From the NCBI GenBank assembly GCA_025144245.1, contig JALXXC010000003.1, forward strand, positions 62,001 to 126,000: a stretch of 64,000 nt of DNA, written 5' to 3'. The first letter of the stretch is position 1, and every line of letters starts with the position of its first letter. The notes under the pieces were generated by a model. It was not told the origin of the DNA. It worked only from the letters and a program-made list of their open reading frames with translations, and did no database searches. This DNA comes from Corynebacterium sp. p3-SID1145. Lineage in GTDB: Bacteria > Actinomycetota > Actinomycetes > Mycobacteriales > Mycobacteriaceae. Below, piece after piece: positions 25,231 to 33,844 of this stretch. Both the position numbers and the translations under genes were made by a program.

Positions 25231-26748
25231 ATGACCGACAAGAAGCCCGATTTGACCACGACCGCCGGCAAAATCGAGGACCTGCGCAACAGGCTCGCTG
25301 AATCGCGCGAGCCGATGGGCAGCGAAGCGACACGTGCCGCGGGCGAGGCGGGGATCTCCACCGCACGCCAGCGCGTCGAGGCGCTGCTGGACAACGACAG
25401 CTTCGTCGAAACCGACGCCTTGGCGCGCCACCGCGTCGAGGAGTACGGCATGGGGCGCACCAAGCCCGCCACCGACGGCGTGGTCACGGGCTACGGGCTT
25501 ATCGACGGCCGCCGTGTCGCCGTCTACTCCCACGACTCCTCCATCTTCGACGGCCAGATCGGCGAGGTTTATGCCGAGAAGATCCTGAAGATCTACGACT
25601 TGGCGATCAAGACGGGAGTGCCCGTCATCGCCATCCACGACTCCACCGGTGGGCGCCTGCAGGAGGGCGTGGTCACCGCGGCGATGTCCGCGAAGATTCT
25701 GCGCAAGGCGACGGAGGCATCCGGTGTCGTGCCGCAGATCTCCGTCGTGGCCGGCGAAGTGGCCTCCCTGCCCGCGCTGCTCGTCCCGGTCAGCGACATC
25801 ACCGTGATGGTCAAGGACGCGACGATGCACCTGACGTCCGTCAGCGCCGTGACCAAGGTGACCCGGCGCGTGGCCACTCCGAAATCCCTGGGCTCTTCCG
25901 ACGTGCACTCCAAGATCACCGGGCTGGCGCAACTCACCGTCGCCACTGACCTCGAGGCGATGTCGACCGTGCGCGACCTCGTCGGCTTCCTACCGGAGAA
26001 CAACCGCGCGGCCTCCCCCATCAACGAGAGCACCACCGAGCCGGACACCGCCGACCTGGACACCTTCATCCCCAACTCGAACGCAGAGTCCTACGATGTC
26101 CGCGACATCATTACCCGCGTCACCGACAAGGGTCTGACTGAGCTGAGCCGCGGCTACGCCGACAACATCGTCACCGGCTTCGCCCACATCGCCGGTCGTG
26201 CCGTGGGCATCGTGGCCAACCAGCCGAGCGTCCTCGCCGGCTGCCTCGACCACGCCGCGGCGAAGAAGGCCGCCCGCTTCATCCGCGTGTGCGATTCCTT
26301 CAACATCCCGATCGTCGAGTTCGTCGACTCCCCAGGCTTCTTCCCTTCCGAGGAGGAAGAGCACTTGGCTTCCGCACGCTATGGCGCGGCCCTCGCTTTC
26401 GCCTACGCCGAGGCACAGGTGGGCAAGATCACCGTGATCCTCCGCCGCGCCATCGGCCCGTCGTACGTGACCATGGGCTCCAAGGACTTGGGCGCGGACA
26501 TCGTCCTGGCGTGGCCGACAGCGCAGATCGCGCTTGCCGACGCCACCACCGCCGCCGAGCAGCTCTCCGTCGACATCGACGAATACGCCGCGGCCAATAT
26601 GACACCGTACGTGGCCACCGAGCGCGGCCTGGTCGACATCGTCATCGAGCCCTCCCAGACCCGCGCGCAGGTCCTCGAGGCGCTGCGCCTGCTGGAGCGC
26701 AAGGTCGTCTACGCCCTGCCAAAGAAGCACGGCAACATCCCGCTGTAA
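25231..26748 (+). CDS. accD: acyl-CoA carboxylase beta (carboxyltransferase) subunit
   Basis: 505 residues with both carboxyltransferase halves: N-terminal (DGVVTGYGLIDGRRVAVYSH, IHDSTGGRLQEGV, SVVAGEVASLPALLVPVSDI) and C-terminal (GFAHIAGRAVGIVANQPSVL, FVDSPGFFPSEEEEHLA, LRRAIGPSYVTMGSKDLGAD). Transfers carboxyl from biotin to acetyl- or propionyl-CoA. In corynebacteria AccD1/DtsR1-type subunits work with AccBC (here at 33845) and AccE (next gene). Which acyl-CoA is used cannot be read reliably. It is somewhat shorter than the ~540-residue DtsR proteins I recall. Confidence 0.93.
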   Translation: MTDKKPDLTTTAGKIEDLRNRLAESREPMGSEATRAAGEAGISTARQRVEALLDNDSFVETDALARHRVEEYGMGRTKPATDGVVTGYGLIDGRRVAVYSHDSSIFDGQIGEVYAEKILKIYDLAIKTGVPVIAIHDSTGGRLQEGVVTAAMSAKILRKATEASGVVPQISVVAGEVASLPALLVPVSDITVMVKDATMHLTSVSAVTKVTRRVATPKSLGSSDVHSKITGLAQLTVATDLEAMSTVRDLVGFLPENNRAASPINESTTEPDTADLDTFIPNSNAESYDVRDIITRVTDKGLTELSRGYADNIVTGFAHIAGRAVGIVANQPSVLAGCLDHAAAKKAARFIRVCDSFNIPIVEFVDSPGFFPSEEEEHLASARYGAALAFAYAEAQVGKITVILRRAIGPSYVTMGSKDLGADIVLAWPTAQIALADATTAAEQLSVDIDEYAAANMTPYVATERGLVDIVIEPSQTRAQVLEALRLLERKVVYALPKKHGNIPL

Positions 26749-26775
26749 ATCGGTACCGCAAGGAGATCACCTCTC

Positions 26776-26982
26776 ATGTCCCAACCCCTGTTCACCGTGG
26801 TGAAGGGCACCCCCACCGAAGCGGAGCTCGCCGCTTTGACCCAGGTGCTCACCGACCTTCAGCAGGCCGCGAAATCCCGCACCTCCGGCGGCTACCGCAA
26901 CCTGTGGGGCCGCCCCACCCCGCGCGACCACGGCCCGGTGGTGTTCAACCCGTCCGCGTTCAACTCCCAGACCCTGTTCTAG
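26776..26982 (+). CDS. accE: acyl-CoA carboxylase epsilon subunit
   Basis: 68 residues. N-terminal LFTVVKGTPTEAELAALTQV is the AccE signature, and the tail carries WGRPTPRDHGPVVFNPSAF. Small non-catalytic subunit that stabilises actinobacterial acyl-CoA carboxylase. AAGGAG precedes the ATG and the gene is 27 bases after accD, so they form an operon, probably with maf. Confidence 0.92.
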   Translation: MSQPLFTVVKGTPTEAELAALTQVLTDLQQAAKSRTSGGYRNLWGRPTPRDHGPVVFNPSAFNSQTLF

Positions 26983-27001
26983 GTTCTAGGTTCTAGGTTC
27001 T
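26977..27001. repeat. 3.6 copies of the heptamer TTCTAGG at the accE stop codon
   Basis: TTCTAGG is repeated three times with a partial fourth (TTCT). The first copy contains the accE stop codon. Because the unit is 7 bases, TAG appears in all three frames. Likely a slippage-prone microsatellite. Confidence 0.85.
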
Positions 27002-27019
27002 GAGCCCCCTTCTCCCACC

Positions 27020-27610
27020 ATGCGCCTCGTCCTCGCCTCCCAGTCGCCATCCCGGCGGATGATCCTGAACAATGCCGGGGTCGACCCCGTCCAGCACCCG
27101 GCGCACGTCGACGAAGACGCGATCATCGCATCCCTCTCCGGCGCCGAACCCGCAGCGGTGGTCTCCGCGCTCGCCCGCGCGAAAGCCGATGTGGTGGCAC
27201 CCGAATACCCCGACGACATCGTGGTCGGCTGCGACTCGATGTTGCTGCTGGACGGCCAGCTTCAGGGCAAGCCCCACACCGTCGAGGAGACCATCCGCCG
27301 TTGGCGTGCCCAGCGCGGCCAGACCGCTGAGCTGGTCACCGGCCACGCTATCGGCTACCGCGGGCAGTGGGTCGTGGATACTGTGTCCACCCGCATTCAC
27401 TTCGGCGATGCCACTGATGCCGATATCGAGGCCTACGCCACCTCCGGCGAGCCCCTCGAATGCGCCGGCGCCTTCACCCTCGAGGCCCTCGGCGGCTGGT
27501 TCATCGACTCCATCGAGGGCGACCAGACCAGCGTCATCGGCCTCTCCCTGCCCCTGCTGCGCAAAGCGCTGTACTCCTTCGGGGTGGACGCCTCCGAGCT
27601 GTGGCGCTAA
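27020..27610 (+). CDS. maf: Maf-type nucleoside triphosphate pyrophosphatase
   Basis: 196 residues. Maf motifs LVLASQSPSRRMILNNAG, VDEDAIIASL, VVGCDSMLLLDGQLQGKP and GAFTLEALGGWFIDSIEGDQ. Hydrolyses non-canonical or canonical NTPs (house-cleaning, septum-linked in Bacillus). Third gene of the accD-accE-maf set; its stop overlaps the convergent nhaP-type stop by 4 bases. Confidence 0.93.
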   Translation: MRLVLASQSPSRRMILNNAGVDPVQHPAHVDEDAIIASLSGAEPAAVVSALARAKADVVAPEYPDDIVVGCDSMLLLDGQLQGKPHTVEETIRRWRAQRGQTAELVTGHAIGYRGQWVVDTVSTRIHFGDATDADIEAYATSGEPLECAGAFTLEALGGWFIDSIEGDQTSVIGLSLPLLRKALYSFGVDASELWR

Positions 27611-29450
27611 AGCTGTTGCTCATGGCGCTCATCGCGCTCGTGCGGGTCGTTTCCGCCCATGAATCCCGTGCGCATGAATGCCTCCGACTGCGCCTCAATC
27701 GACAGCTGCGTACCGTCTAGGCGGCGTAGGAGGTGGGAGAAATCGTCGGCGTCGATACGCCCGGCGTTGCGCTCGGCGACCAGCGCGTCACGCTGCGCCT
27801 TGACACGCGCAATGCCGTAGTCCGCGAGCTGCTGCGGAATCGCGCTCGCATCGATGTCGTCCGCCCCGCCGTCCATCTGGAAGTACCCCGGCGACCGCAA
27901 CGCCCCCACCAAATCCTGGACCTGTGTGGTGCGCATCTTTTCCCGGGTCAACCCTCCGGCGCGCAGCGCACGCTCGAGATCCGCCGGGACCTCGACCGCT
28001 TCTGCTGCTGTGCTGAGAACTTCGCGCTGATGCTTCCGGTCCTCCCACGAGCTCGGCTCGTCCTTGCCCGGGTTGACCGCATCCACGAGGAATCGGAGCG
28101 TGCCGCCCTGCACGATGAGCGACATTCCCGCGACGATGAACGCGACGAGCACCAAGAAGCCGCGGCCCTCCGCGTCGTGCGGTAACGTCTGCGCCGCCGC
28201 TAGTGTGATGGCTCCGCGCATGCCGGCCCAGACGATAACGGAACCGGCGCGGAACCCGAGTGATTTCTCCGCGAAATAGCGTGCGTCGCGGTAACGGCGG
28301 TCCAGCGTCTGCTGCGCCGAGTCGAGGCGGCGTTGGTAGCGTTCGTCCCCGTGCATCCGCGGGTCCCCGTATGCTTCCTCGATTCGGCTGCCCATCGCGT
28401 CGAGCCGCTCCATACGGCGCACTGTGCGCCGCGCGTTGGAGCGCATCACCGACATCATCGGCATGACCACGGCCGTGCGCACCACCAGCACCGTCGCCCA
28501 GCACGCCATCGCCACGCCGAACGACATCAGGAACGTGTAGCCCGAGGTCCGTGCGTCGTCGATGAGCTCCGGCATCTGCAAGCCCATCAGCACGAACACG
28601 AGGGATTCAAGGACGAGGCCGAGGGTGTCCCACGTCTGGGCGTCGGAGATGCGTATCGACGGCCCAGCACCCCCACCGCCTTCCGCGCCACCACGAGGCC
28701 GGCGACGACGGTGCTGACCAACCCCGATGCCCCGATCACCTCGGCCGGGAGGAATGCCGCAAACGGGATCGCCAGTGACAGCACCGTGTTCGATGTCGGA
28801 TGGTGGACATGCCGGCGCATGAACATCGCCAACTGGCCGACCAAAAAGCCCACGATCACCGCGCCGGCGACCGCCCACACGAAGTTGAGCAAGACCTCGC
28901 CGGCCGTCACCTTCGTGCGCGCCGCCAGCAACGCCGTACCGAGAGTGACCAGGGCAGACGCATCGTTGATCAGGCCTTCGCCGTCCAGAATCGCGATAAT
29001 GCGCCGGTTGACCCCCGCCTTTTTCACAATGCCCACAGCCACCGCGTCCGACGGACTGACCACCGCGCCCACCGCGATGGCGATCGGCAGCGGAATAGCG
29101 GGAACCAGCAGGTGAATCACCCAGCCCACCGACACCGCCGTGAGCACCACCAGCACCACAGCAAGCAGGAAAATCGAGGAGAAATTCCGCCGGAAATCGT
29201 GCACCGGCATCCGCATCGCTGTCGCGAACAGCAACGGCGGCAGGATCAGCTGCAAAATGATCTCCGGGTCGACGACCACGTCCGGCACTTGCGGCAAGAA
29301 CGCCACCGCCGCACTGAGCACCAGAAGCAGCACCGGCGCAACCACGCCGATGCGCTCCCCCAGCGGCTCGGCAAGCGCGATGACCGCGAGCATGATCACG
29401 ATAAGCAGGATGAAAAACGTTACGGAAATAGAGTGTAAACCCGCATACAC
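27607..29450 (-). pseudogene. NhaP-type Na+/H+ antiporter interrupted by a one-base frameshift
   Basis: The N-terminal part (about ten membrane segments) has the CPA1 motifs LQLILPPLLFATAMRMPVHD, GAVVSPSDAVAVGIVKKAGV and ILDGEGLINDASALVTLGTA. The C-terminal part, in another frame, continues with AGPSIRISDAQTWDTLGLVL, ESLVFVLMGLQMPELIDDAR, WAGMRGAITLAAAQTLP and a cytoplasmic tail. The frames switch in a run of five C (G on the coding strand) at 28670-28674; adding one base restores GLVVARK...GAGPSIRIS. Mutation or homopolymer sequencing error. The start is unclear: TTG 29465 lies inside the upstream terminator, so GTG 29450 or a later ATG (29393) is likelier. Confidence 0.85.
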
Positions 29451-29452
29451 AA

Positions 29453-29499
29453 AACGCCCCGCCAACCAGCTGCAGGTGAGCTGGAAAGGCCGGGGCGTT
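29453..29499 (-). terminator. rho-independent terminator of the DUF4282 gene
   Basis: On the minus strand AACGCCCC pairs with GGGGCGTT, with an inner CCAGCT/AGCTGG stem, and TTTTGTG follows. It sits between the DUF4282 stop and the antiporter start and separates their transcripts. Confidence 0.8.
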
Positions 29500-29553
29500 G
29501 AATGGGGCGTGTTGTGATGCGCCTACGTGTTTACGCCTGTAGGCGGAAAGGGC

Positions 29554-30435
29554 TTATTTCTTTTCGCCCTGATCCACGAGATCGGTGGTGTTCTGCGCGA
29601 TGCGGACCACGGACACCAGCACCTCGAGCATCACACGCGAGATGACGATTTGGAACAGCGCCCACAGGGTGCCGAAGATCAGCCAACCGAAGAGCATCAG
29701 AAGGCCGACGCCCGCACTCTCGCCGAAGCCGCTGAAGGCCACGATCAGGCCACCGAGCCACATCAGAGCCGCGAATACGATGTAGATGATGTAGAGCACC
29801 TTGACAAAGTCAATGGTGATGAAGTTGCGGAAGGAGAAGTCGAACAGCGCGTTGAAGAAGCCGTTCTTCTTGCCCGCAACCGGAGCATCCTGCGGGAAAG
29901 CGCCGAAGCCCTGGTTCTGGCCCTGGCCGAACTGTGCACCCTGCGCACCCGGTGCCTGCTGGCCGTACTGCGTGCCCTGTGCACCCGGTGCCTGCTGGCC
30001 GTACTGCTGCTGGCCGTACTGGTCGCCATAGGCAGCCTGCTGACCGGTCTGGCCGTAGGAGCCGAAGCCGGAAGCATCGTGGCTAGCGACGGTGCCCGAA
30101 GCGGAATCCGCGGTGTGCGCCCCGCCGGTGGCGGAGTTCGTGTCGTTGGTGGAGGCGCCGGAGCCGAAGCCGCCTGCGCCGTAGGAGCCCTGGGCACCGG
30201 AGCCGAAGCCGCCGGCACCGTAGGAGCCCTGGGCGCCGGTGTTCTGAGCGCCGAAGGAGGTGGTGCTGTCAGATGCGCCGGCACCGGTGGAGCCCGCGCC
30301 GTAGGAACCGAAGGTGTCGGACGATCCGTAGGAGCCGGAGTGCGCACCGGTGGAGTGGTCGGAGCCCGACGGGTTGGACGGGTTCAGGCCGCCCTCCGGG
30401 TTAGAGGAGTTCTCAGGGTTGTACGGAGTAGACAT
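29554..30435 (-). CDS. DUF4282 membrane protein with long Gly/Ser/Gln repeat N-terminus
   Basis: About 293 residues. Residues 1-190 are low complexity: GSYG/GFGSG repeats and YGQQAPGAQG repeats, likely disordered. The C-terminal ~105 residues are a DUF4282 domain: FFNALFDFSFRNFITIDFVK, two membrane segments (VLYIIYIVFAALMWLGGLIV and GVGLLMLFGWLIFGTLWALF), then RVMLEVLVSVVRIAQNTTDL. Function unknown; the repeat arm should face the cytoplasm. Start ATG 30435 with AAAGGA upstream. Confidence 0.85.
   Translation of the reverse strand: MSTPYNPENSSNPEGGLNPSNPSGSDHSTGAHSGSYGSSDTFGSYGAGSTGAGASDSTTSFGAQNTGAQGSYGAGGFGSGAQGSYGAGGFGSGASTNDTNSATGGAHTADSASGTVASHDASGFGSYGQTGQQAAYGDQYGQQQYGQQAPGAQGTQYGQQAPGAQGAQFGQGQNQGFGAFPQDAPVAGKKNGFFNALFDFSFRNFITIDFVKVLYIIYIVFAALMWLGGLIVAFSGFGESAGVGLLMLFGWLIFGTLWALFQIVISRVMLEVLVSVVRIAQNTTDLVDQGEKK
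29941..30012. repeat. two 36-bp in-frame tandem units in the DUF4282 gene
   Basis: Units 29941-29976 and 29977-30012 differ at a few bases and encode YGQQAPGAQG plus two residues. Length keeps the frame, so copy-number change would lengthen or shorten the arm without breaking the gene. Confidence 0.85.
30164..30241. repeat. two 39-bp in-frame tandem units in the DUF4282 gene
   Basis: Units 30164-30202 and 30203-30241 are almost identical and encode GAQGSYGAGGFGS twice. The near-identity at third positions points to recent expansion. Confidence 0.88.
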
Positions 30436-30708
30436 GTGCAATCCTTTGCTAATTTACGCGGTCAGACTCTACGTAGTCTACGGTTCTCGCCGGATAATCG
30501 CTCGTCTTATCGGTATTGTTGGTCGCTTGTGCGCTCTAAAGCGCTGCAAACACGTCATTTTTCTATTTCTCAAAAGAATATGAGGGAGCAGCTTTGAACC
30601 CCCGACGCGTCTCGCGCACGAGCTTCCGCCCCTGGAAAACTAAAGACATTCCTGTGGAGAGTTTCCATGACGAAACCCACGAGCAGCTGAGTCGAAAGGT
30701 TACTGACG

Positions 30709-30882
30709 ATGGCCGCCCCACTATTTCACAGGGTCCACCATCAGCAAGCGTTACACCACACTAAGGGACGCAACCCAGGCCCGGGTTGGGTGGACGATGG
30801 TATACCGAAAGCTGAGGTGGCCCGCCGACTCAGGATCGGGCGGACCACATTGTATAAATACCTCGCAGGAAGCTCTGGATAA
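30709..30882 (+). CDS. 57-residue HTH protein, probably a serine-recombinase C-terminal remnant
   Basis: The C-terminal half, DDGIPKAEVARRLRIGRTTL plus YKYLAGSSG, matches the helix-turn-helix of Tn3/Hin-type resolvases. The N-terminal half (MAAPLFHRVHHQQALHHTKG, then RNPGPGW) shows no catalytic resolvase domain. AAAGG precedes the ATG at about 10 bases, so it may still be made as a small DNA-binding protein. No terminal repeats are visible. It is the only trace of a mobile element in the window. Confidence 0.6.
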   Translation: MAAPLFHRVHHQQALHHTKGRNPGPGWVDDGIPKAEVARRLRIGRTTLYKYLAGSSG

Positions 30883-30905
30883 ACACCCTCTCCTAGCGAC
30901 TGCTC

Positions 30906-31193
30906 CTACTCCCGCGCTTCGCTGAGGCCATCCGCAATACTGCGCCACAGAGAACTAATGATGACTGCGGTAATTAAGTAACCGCTGACCGCATAATTGA
31001 AAAGGCCGCTACACATCTCATCGCTAAGTATGTCGTAGATCAGAAAAACGGGTGCTAGTAAAACCATCACGACTAAGAAACGGTATGGAGAAAGCACCTT
31101 CCGCTTAGCTGAAAGGTGGACTAGGTACCCGATTGTCATGATGCATAAGGAGATGAACAGCGCGACCACTGCACCAAAAACCACATAGATCAT
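30906..31193 (-). CDS. small integral membrane protein
   Basis: 95 residues, three membrane segments: VVFGAVVALFISLCIMTIGY, FLVVMVLLAPVFLIYDIL and NYAVSGYLITAVIISSLW, with a charged tail ADGLSEARE. No family recognised. AGAGAG lies just before the ATG at 31193. The gene is AT-richer than its neighbours, suggesting acquisition together with the recombinase remnant. Confidence 0.6.
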   Translation of the reverse strand: MIYVVFGAVVALFISLCIMTIGYLVHLSAKRKVLSPYRFLVVMVLLAPVFLIYDILSDEMCSGLFNYAVSGYLITAVIISSLWRSIADGLSEARE

Positions 31194-31344
31194 GTTTCTC
31201 TCTGAATTCTTTCAGGGGGTGGCCACAACATCCGTTGCGTTCGATCTAATTCCGGAAACTCGGTTCCCTGTGATGCCTGAATGGGATCCGGCTGATGCTC
31301 ACTCAGCGAACTTCGAGCTCTCAATGAAAACTACTCCCCACTAG
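31192..31344 (+). other. possible 50-codon open frame or gene fragment
   Basis: ATG 31192 opens a 50-residue frame containing VAFDLIPETRFPVMPEWDPA and HSANFELSMKTTPH. The composition looks protein-like, but there is no ribosome-binding site, the start overlaps the divergent gene by two bases, and the end runs into a terminator hairpin. Possibly the tail of a lost gene. Confidence 0.25.
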
Positions 31345-31385
31345 TCGGTAACTGATTTTCTCAGTCCAACTAAAGGGGAGCAGTT
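31329..31385 (-). terminator. terminator of the Cj0069-family gene
   Basis: AACTACTCCCC pairs with GGGGAGCAGTT (one mismatch), enclosing an inner ACTGA/TCAGT stem. On the minus strand it is followed by a short T-run (TTTTC), as expected for the gene ending at 31454. Confidence 0.65.
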
Positions 31386-31453
31386 CATTCCCTGCCTGGG
31401 GCTCTCGCGCATTAAACCGCACCAGCAGCGACGATCGGCAGCCGGACGCCGCT

Positions 31454-32515
31454 TTAGGCGTGCTTAGCCTCGACGCGGCTGATGGCCTCCTCGGCGACCA
31501 TTTCCTGGATGCCCATGTCCAGCTCGGAGGTGAAGCCGACGCAGGAGCAGTTGATCTCGCCGAGGACGTAGGTGTCTTCGCCGGTCTCATCGTCGTCGGC
31601 GAGCATGAAGTCCGCGGTCCAGATCAGCGGGATGTTGTCGCCGCCGAGGTTCTCGGCGATGACCGGGCGGGCCTCAGCGAACATGTCGACGAGCTCCTGC
31701 CACTCCTCCGGCTTGTTGTAGGTGTACTTGGCGCCGGAGAACAGGGTCGCGGAGAATGCGTCGCCACCCTCGGCCGGCTTCTTGTGCACGACGAAGACCG
31801 GGTGCGGGCCGACGAGGAGGATGCGGATCTCACCCTCTACGATGCGCGGCATGAAGCGCATGTCCACGAGCATGCCGTTGTCGCCGATGATGTACTGGTC
31901 GCAGAAATCCATGAACTCGCCCAGCTCGCGGTCCTCGGTGTGGTTGTCCACGGCCTCGGTGCACTTCAGCTTGGTGTCTAGCGGCAGGGCGCTGCCCGGC
32001 TCGACGGACTCGGCGAGGGACTCGTCGGCAAGGCGGACGCGCCAGATGCCGGAGCCGGTGGAGCCGCGGTTCTGCTTCAGCACGCGCTCACCGTAAGACA
32101 GAGAGGTCGGGAAGGTGTCGTGGAAGGACTCGACATCGTAGTAGGCGGCGGTGTCTTCCGGAACAAGGTCGGTCTTGTTCAGCTTGACCAGGGCATCCTT
32201 TGCGCCGTAGGAGACCATTTCCTCCGGGGTGGACATGCCCACCAGGCCGGCCTCGGAAAGGCGGGTGAGCAGGTCGAAGTAGCCCTTCTCGCCGCCCGGG
32301 ATATTGCCCGGGTTGACGCGGGAGATGTAGGCGTCGAAGTTCTCGGAGACGTACTTGAACAGATCGTCGGCCCACTCGGGACGGAAATAGACGACCTCGG
32401 CGTTCCAGCCCTTTTCCTTGATGGCGTTGACGATGGGCATGGTGTCCTTGCGGTGCCCGTCGAAGTACTTGTCGGAACCGCCTTCAACCTCGAAGACGAC
32501 GATTGCCTTGTGCAC
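31454..32515 (-). CDS. Cj0069 family protein, ATP-grasp-like
   Basis: 353 residues. Starts HKAIVVFEVEGGSDKYFDGH and contains YISRVNPGNIPGGEKGYFDL, LSYGERVLKQNRGSTGSGIW, FMDFCDQYIIGDNGMLVDMR and LGEINCSCVGFTSELDMGIQ. The order (lysine/glycine loop, acidic metal-binding pairs, final EIN-type motif) resembles ATP-grasp ligases; I recall the family under the name Cj0069, with no known substrate. ATG 32515. Single-gene transcript ending at a clear hairpin. Confidence 0.78.
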   Translation of the reverse strand: MHKAIVVFEVEGGSDKYFDGHRKDTMPIVNAIKEKGWNAEVVYFRPEWADDLFKYVSENFDAYISRVNPGNIPGGEKGYFDLLTRLSEAGLVGMSTPEEMVSYGAKDALVKLNKTDLVPEDTAAYYDVESFHDTFPTSLSYGERVLKQNRGSTGSGIWRVRLADESLAESVEPGSALPLDTKLKCTEAVDNHTEDRELGEFMDFCDQYIIGDNGMLVDMRFMPRIVEGEIRILLVGPHPVFVVHKKPAEGGDAFSATLFSGAKYTYNKPEEWQELVDMFAEARPVIAENLGGDNIPLIWTADFMLADDDETGEDTYVLGEINCSCVGFTSELDMGIQEMVAEEAISRVEAKHA

Positions 32516-32712
32516 GGTGAATCCCCTTTAGATCAGTGCTTTCAATGCGGGAGGAACGCTCATTCCAATCCCGAGAGTTCCCTTTATCAGACTAGGGGCT
32601 TTCTCACCCTCGTGCCGGGCAAGTGAAATGGATAGTAATTAAGCTCACAAACACGAAATCTCACAGTGCCTTCCCGACCGTGAGGGGTTCGCAGGTAGTG
32701 TGGCAGGTGATT

Positions 32713-32734
32713 GGCTGCACGGGGTTGTGCAGCC
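32713..32734. promoter_or_regulatory. perfect hairpin in the leader of the rhodanese gene
   Basis: GGCTGCAC and GTGCAGCC form an 8-base perfect stem with a GGGGTT loop, followed by TGCTTTT, 56 bases before the start codon. It could be a weak attenuator or mRNA-stabilising element. Confidence 0.4.
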
Positions 32735-32789
32735 TGCTTTTGCCATCGTTTTGTCCATTGTCCTAACACCACGTTCGCAGAGGTTAATC

Positions 32790-33662
32790 ATGGGAATTCC
32801 CGCAGATCCGTTCCCGCAGTTCCAGGATTTCGCGCACCCGGAAAAATTCGTGTCGGCTTCGTGGCTGTCCGCCCGTCTCGGCGTTGATGGTTTGCGCGTG
32901 GTGGAATCCGACGAAGACGCATTCTTGTACGACATCGGCCACATCCCGGGCGCGGTGCGCATTGATTGGCACAAGGACCTCAACGACGAGGTCGTGCGTG
33001 ATTTCATCGATGGTAAGGCGTTCGCGGAGTTGATGAACGCGCGCGGTATCGGCCGTGACGACACGGTGGTCATTTACGGCGACCACAACAATTGGTGGGC
33101 GGCCTACACGGCGTGGGTGTTCGAGCTTTTCGGCCACCCGGACGTGCGCATTCTCGACGGCGGCCGCGACGCCTGGATGGGCGAGGAGCGCGACACTTCC
33201 TTCGCAGTTCCGGAGTACCCGTCGCAGGATTACCCGGTTGTTGAGCGCACGGATAAGCCGTGGCGCACATTCGTCGACGAGGTGCGCGACCGCGACGAGA
33301 AGAGCTTGCTTATCGACGTCCGCGGGCCCGAATTCTTCTCCGGCTCCGAGACCGATCTGGAAGCGGACCGCCTGCGCGTCTCCCCTGTTCTGCGCCACGG
33401 CCACATTCCGGGTGCGGTGAACCATCCCTGGGGTGATGCGGTGCACCCCAACGGCCGGGTGAAGGACCGCGCGGCAATCGCCGCCTCGTACGGTGAAATT
33501 TCGTCCGATGCACCGGTGATCACATATTCCGGCAACGGCCAGTCCGCCGCCCACACGTGGTACATCCTCCGCCACGTGCTCGGTCTGGAAAAAGTCTCCC
33601 TTTACGACGGTTCTTGGTACGAGTGGGGAAACATGGTCCGCATGCCGATCGATAAGAACTAA
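32790..33662 (+). CDS. thtR: rhodanese-like thiosulfate sulfurtransferase lacking the catalytic cysteine
   Basis: 290 residues, two rhodanese domains (about 20-140 and 160-285). First domain: VVESDEDAFLYDIGHIPGAV and RILDGGRDAWMGEER; second: LLIDVRGPEFFSG, GHIPGAVNHPWGDAV. The active-site loop reads VITYSGNGQSAAHTW, where canonical enzymes have a cysteine (YCRxGxRSxHTW): serine replaces it, and the whole protein contains no cysteine. It therefore cannot form the usual persulfide. Located upstream of accBC, as I recall from C. glutamicum. Start ATG 32790 with AGAGG. Confidence 0.88.
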   Translation: MGIPADPFPQFQDFAHPEKFVSASWLSARLGVDGLRVVESDEDAFLYDIGHIPGAVRIDWHKDLNDEVVRDFIDGKAFAELMNARGIGRDDTVVIYGDHNNWWAAYTAWVFELFGHPDVRILDGGRDAWMGEERDTSFAVPEYPSQDYPVVERTDKPWRTFVDEVRDRDEKSLLIDVRGPEFFSGSETDLEADRLRVSPVLRHGHIPGAVNHPWGDAVHPNGRVKDRAAIAASYGEISSDAPVITYSGNGQSAAHTWYILRHVLGLEKVSLYDGSWYEWGNMVRMPIDKN

Positions 33663-33697
33663 CGGAGCCCTTCACGGCACGTCCAGCTCGAGGTTTC

Positions 33698-33740
33698 CTG
33701 CACGCCCGCAGCGGTGTTCTTCCCTGCCGCGGGTGTGCAG
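33698..33740 (+). terminator. hairpin between thtR and accBC
   Basis: CTGCAC-CCCGC pairs with GCGGG-GTGCAG (one unpaired base on each side), loop about 15 bases, then TGTTCT. No strong T-run. Plausible terminator for thtR or processing site. Confidence 0.45.
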
Positions 33741-33844
33741 TGTTCTACCCTTGTGTGAGCATGTGCCCGTAGGATCACCGGCTTGGCGGTGTTCAGGCCA
33801 CCGTCTTGTATTGCATTGCCCACCGACAGGAAGCGTTGTTCAGA

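Noticed and set aside
30541..30900. Complete insertion sequence or transposon around the recombinase HTH
   Set aside because: No terminal inverted repeats, no catalytic domain and no target duplication could be found.
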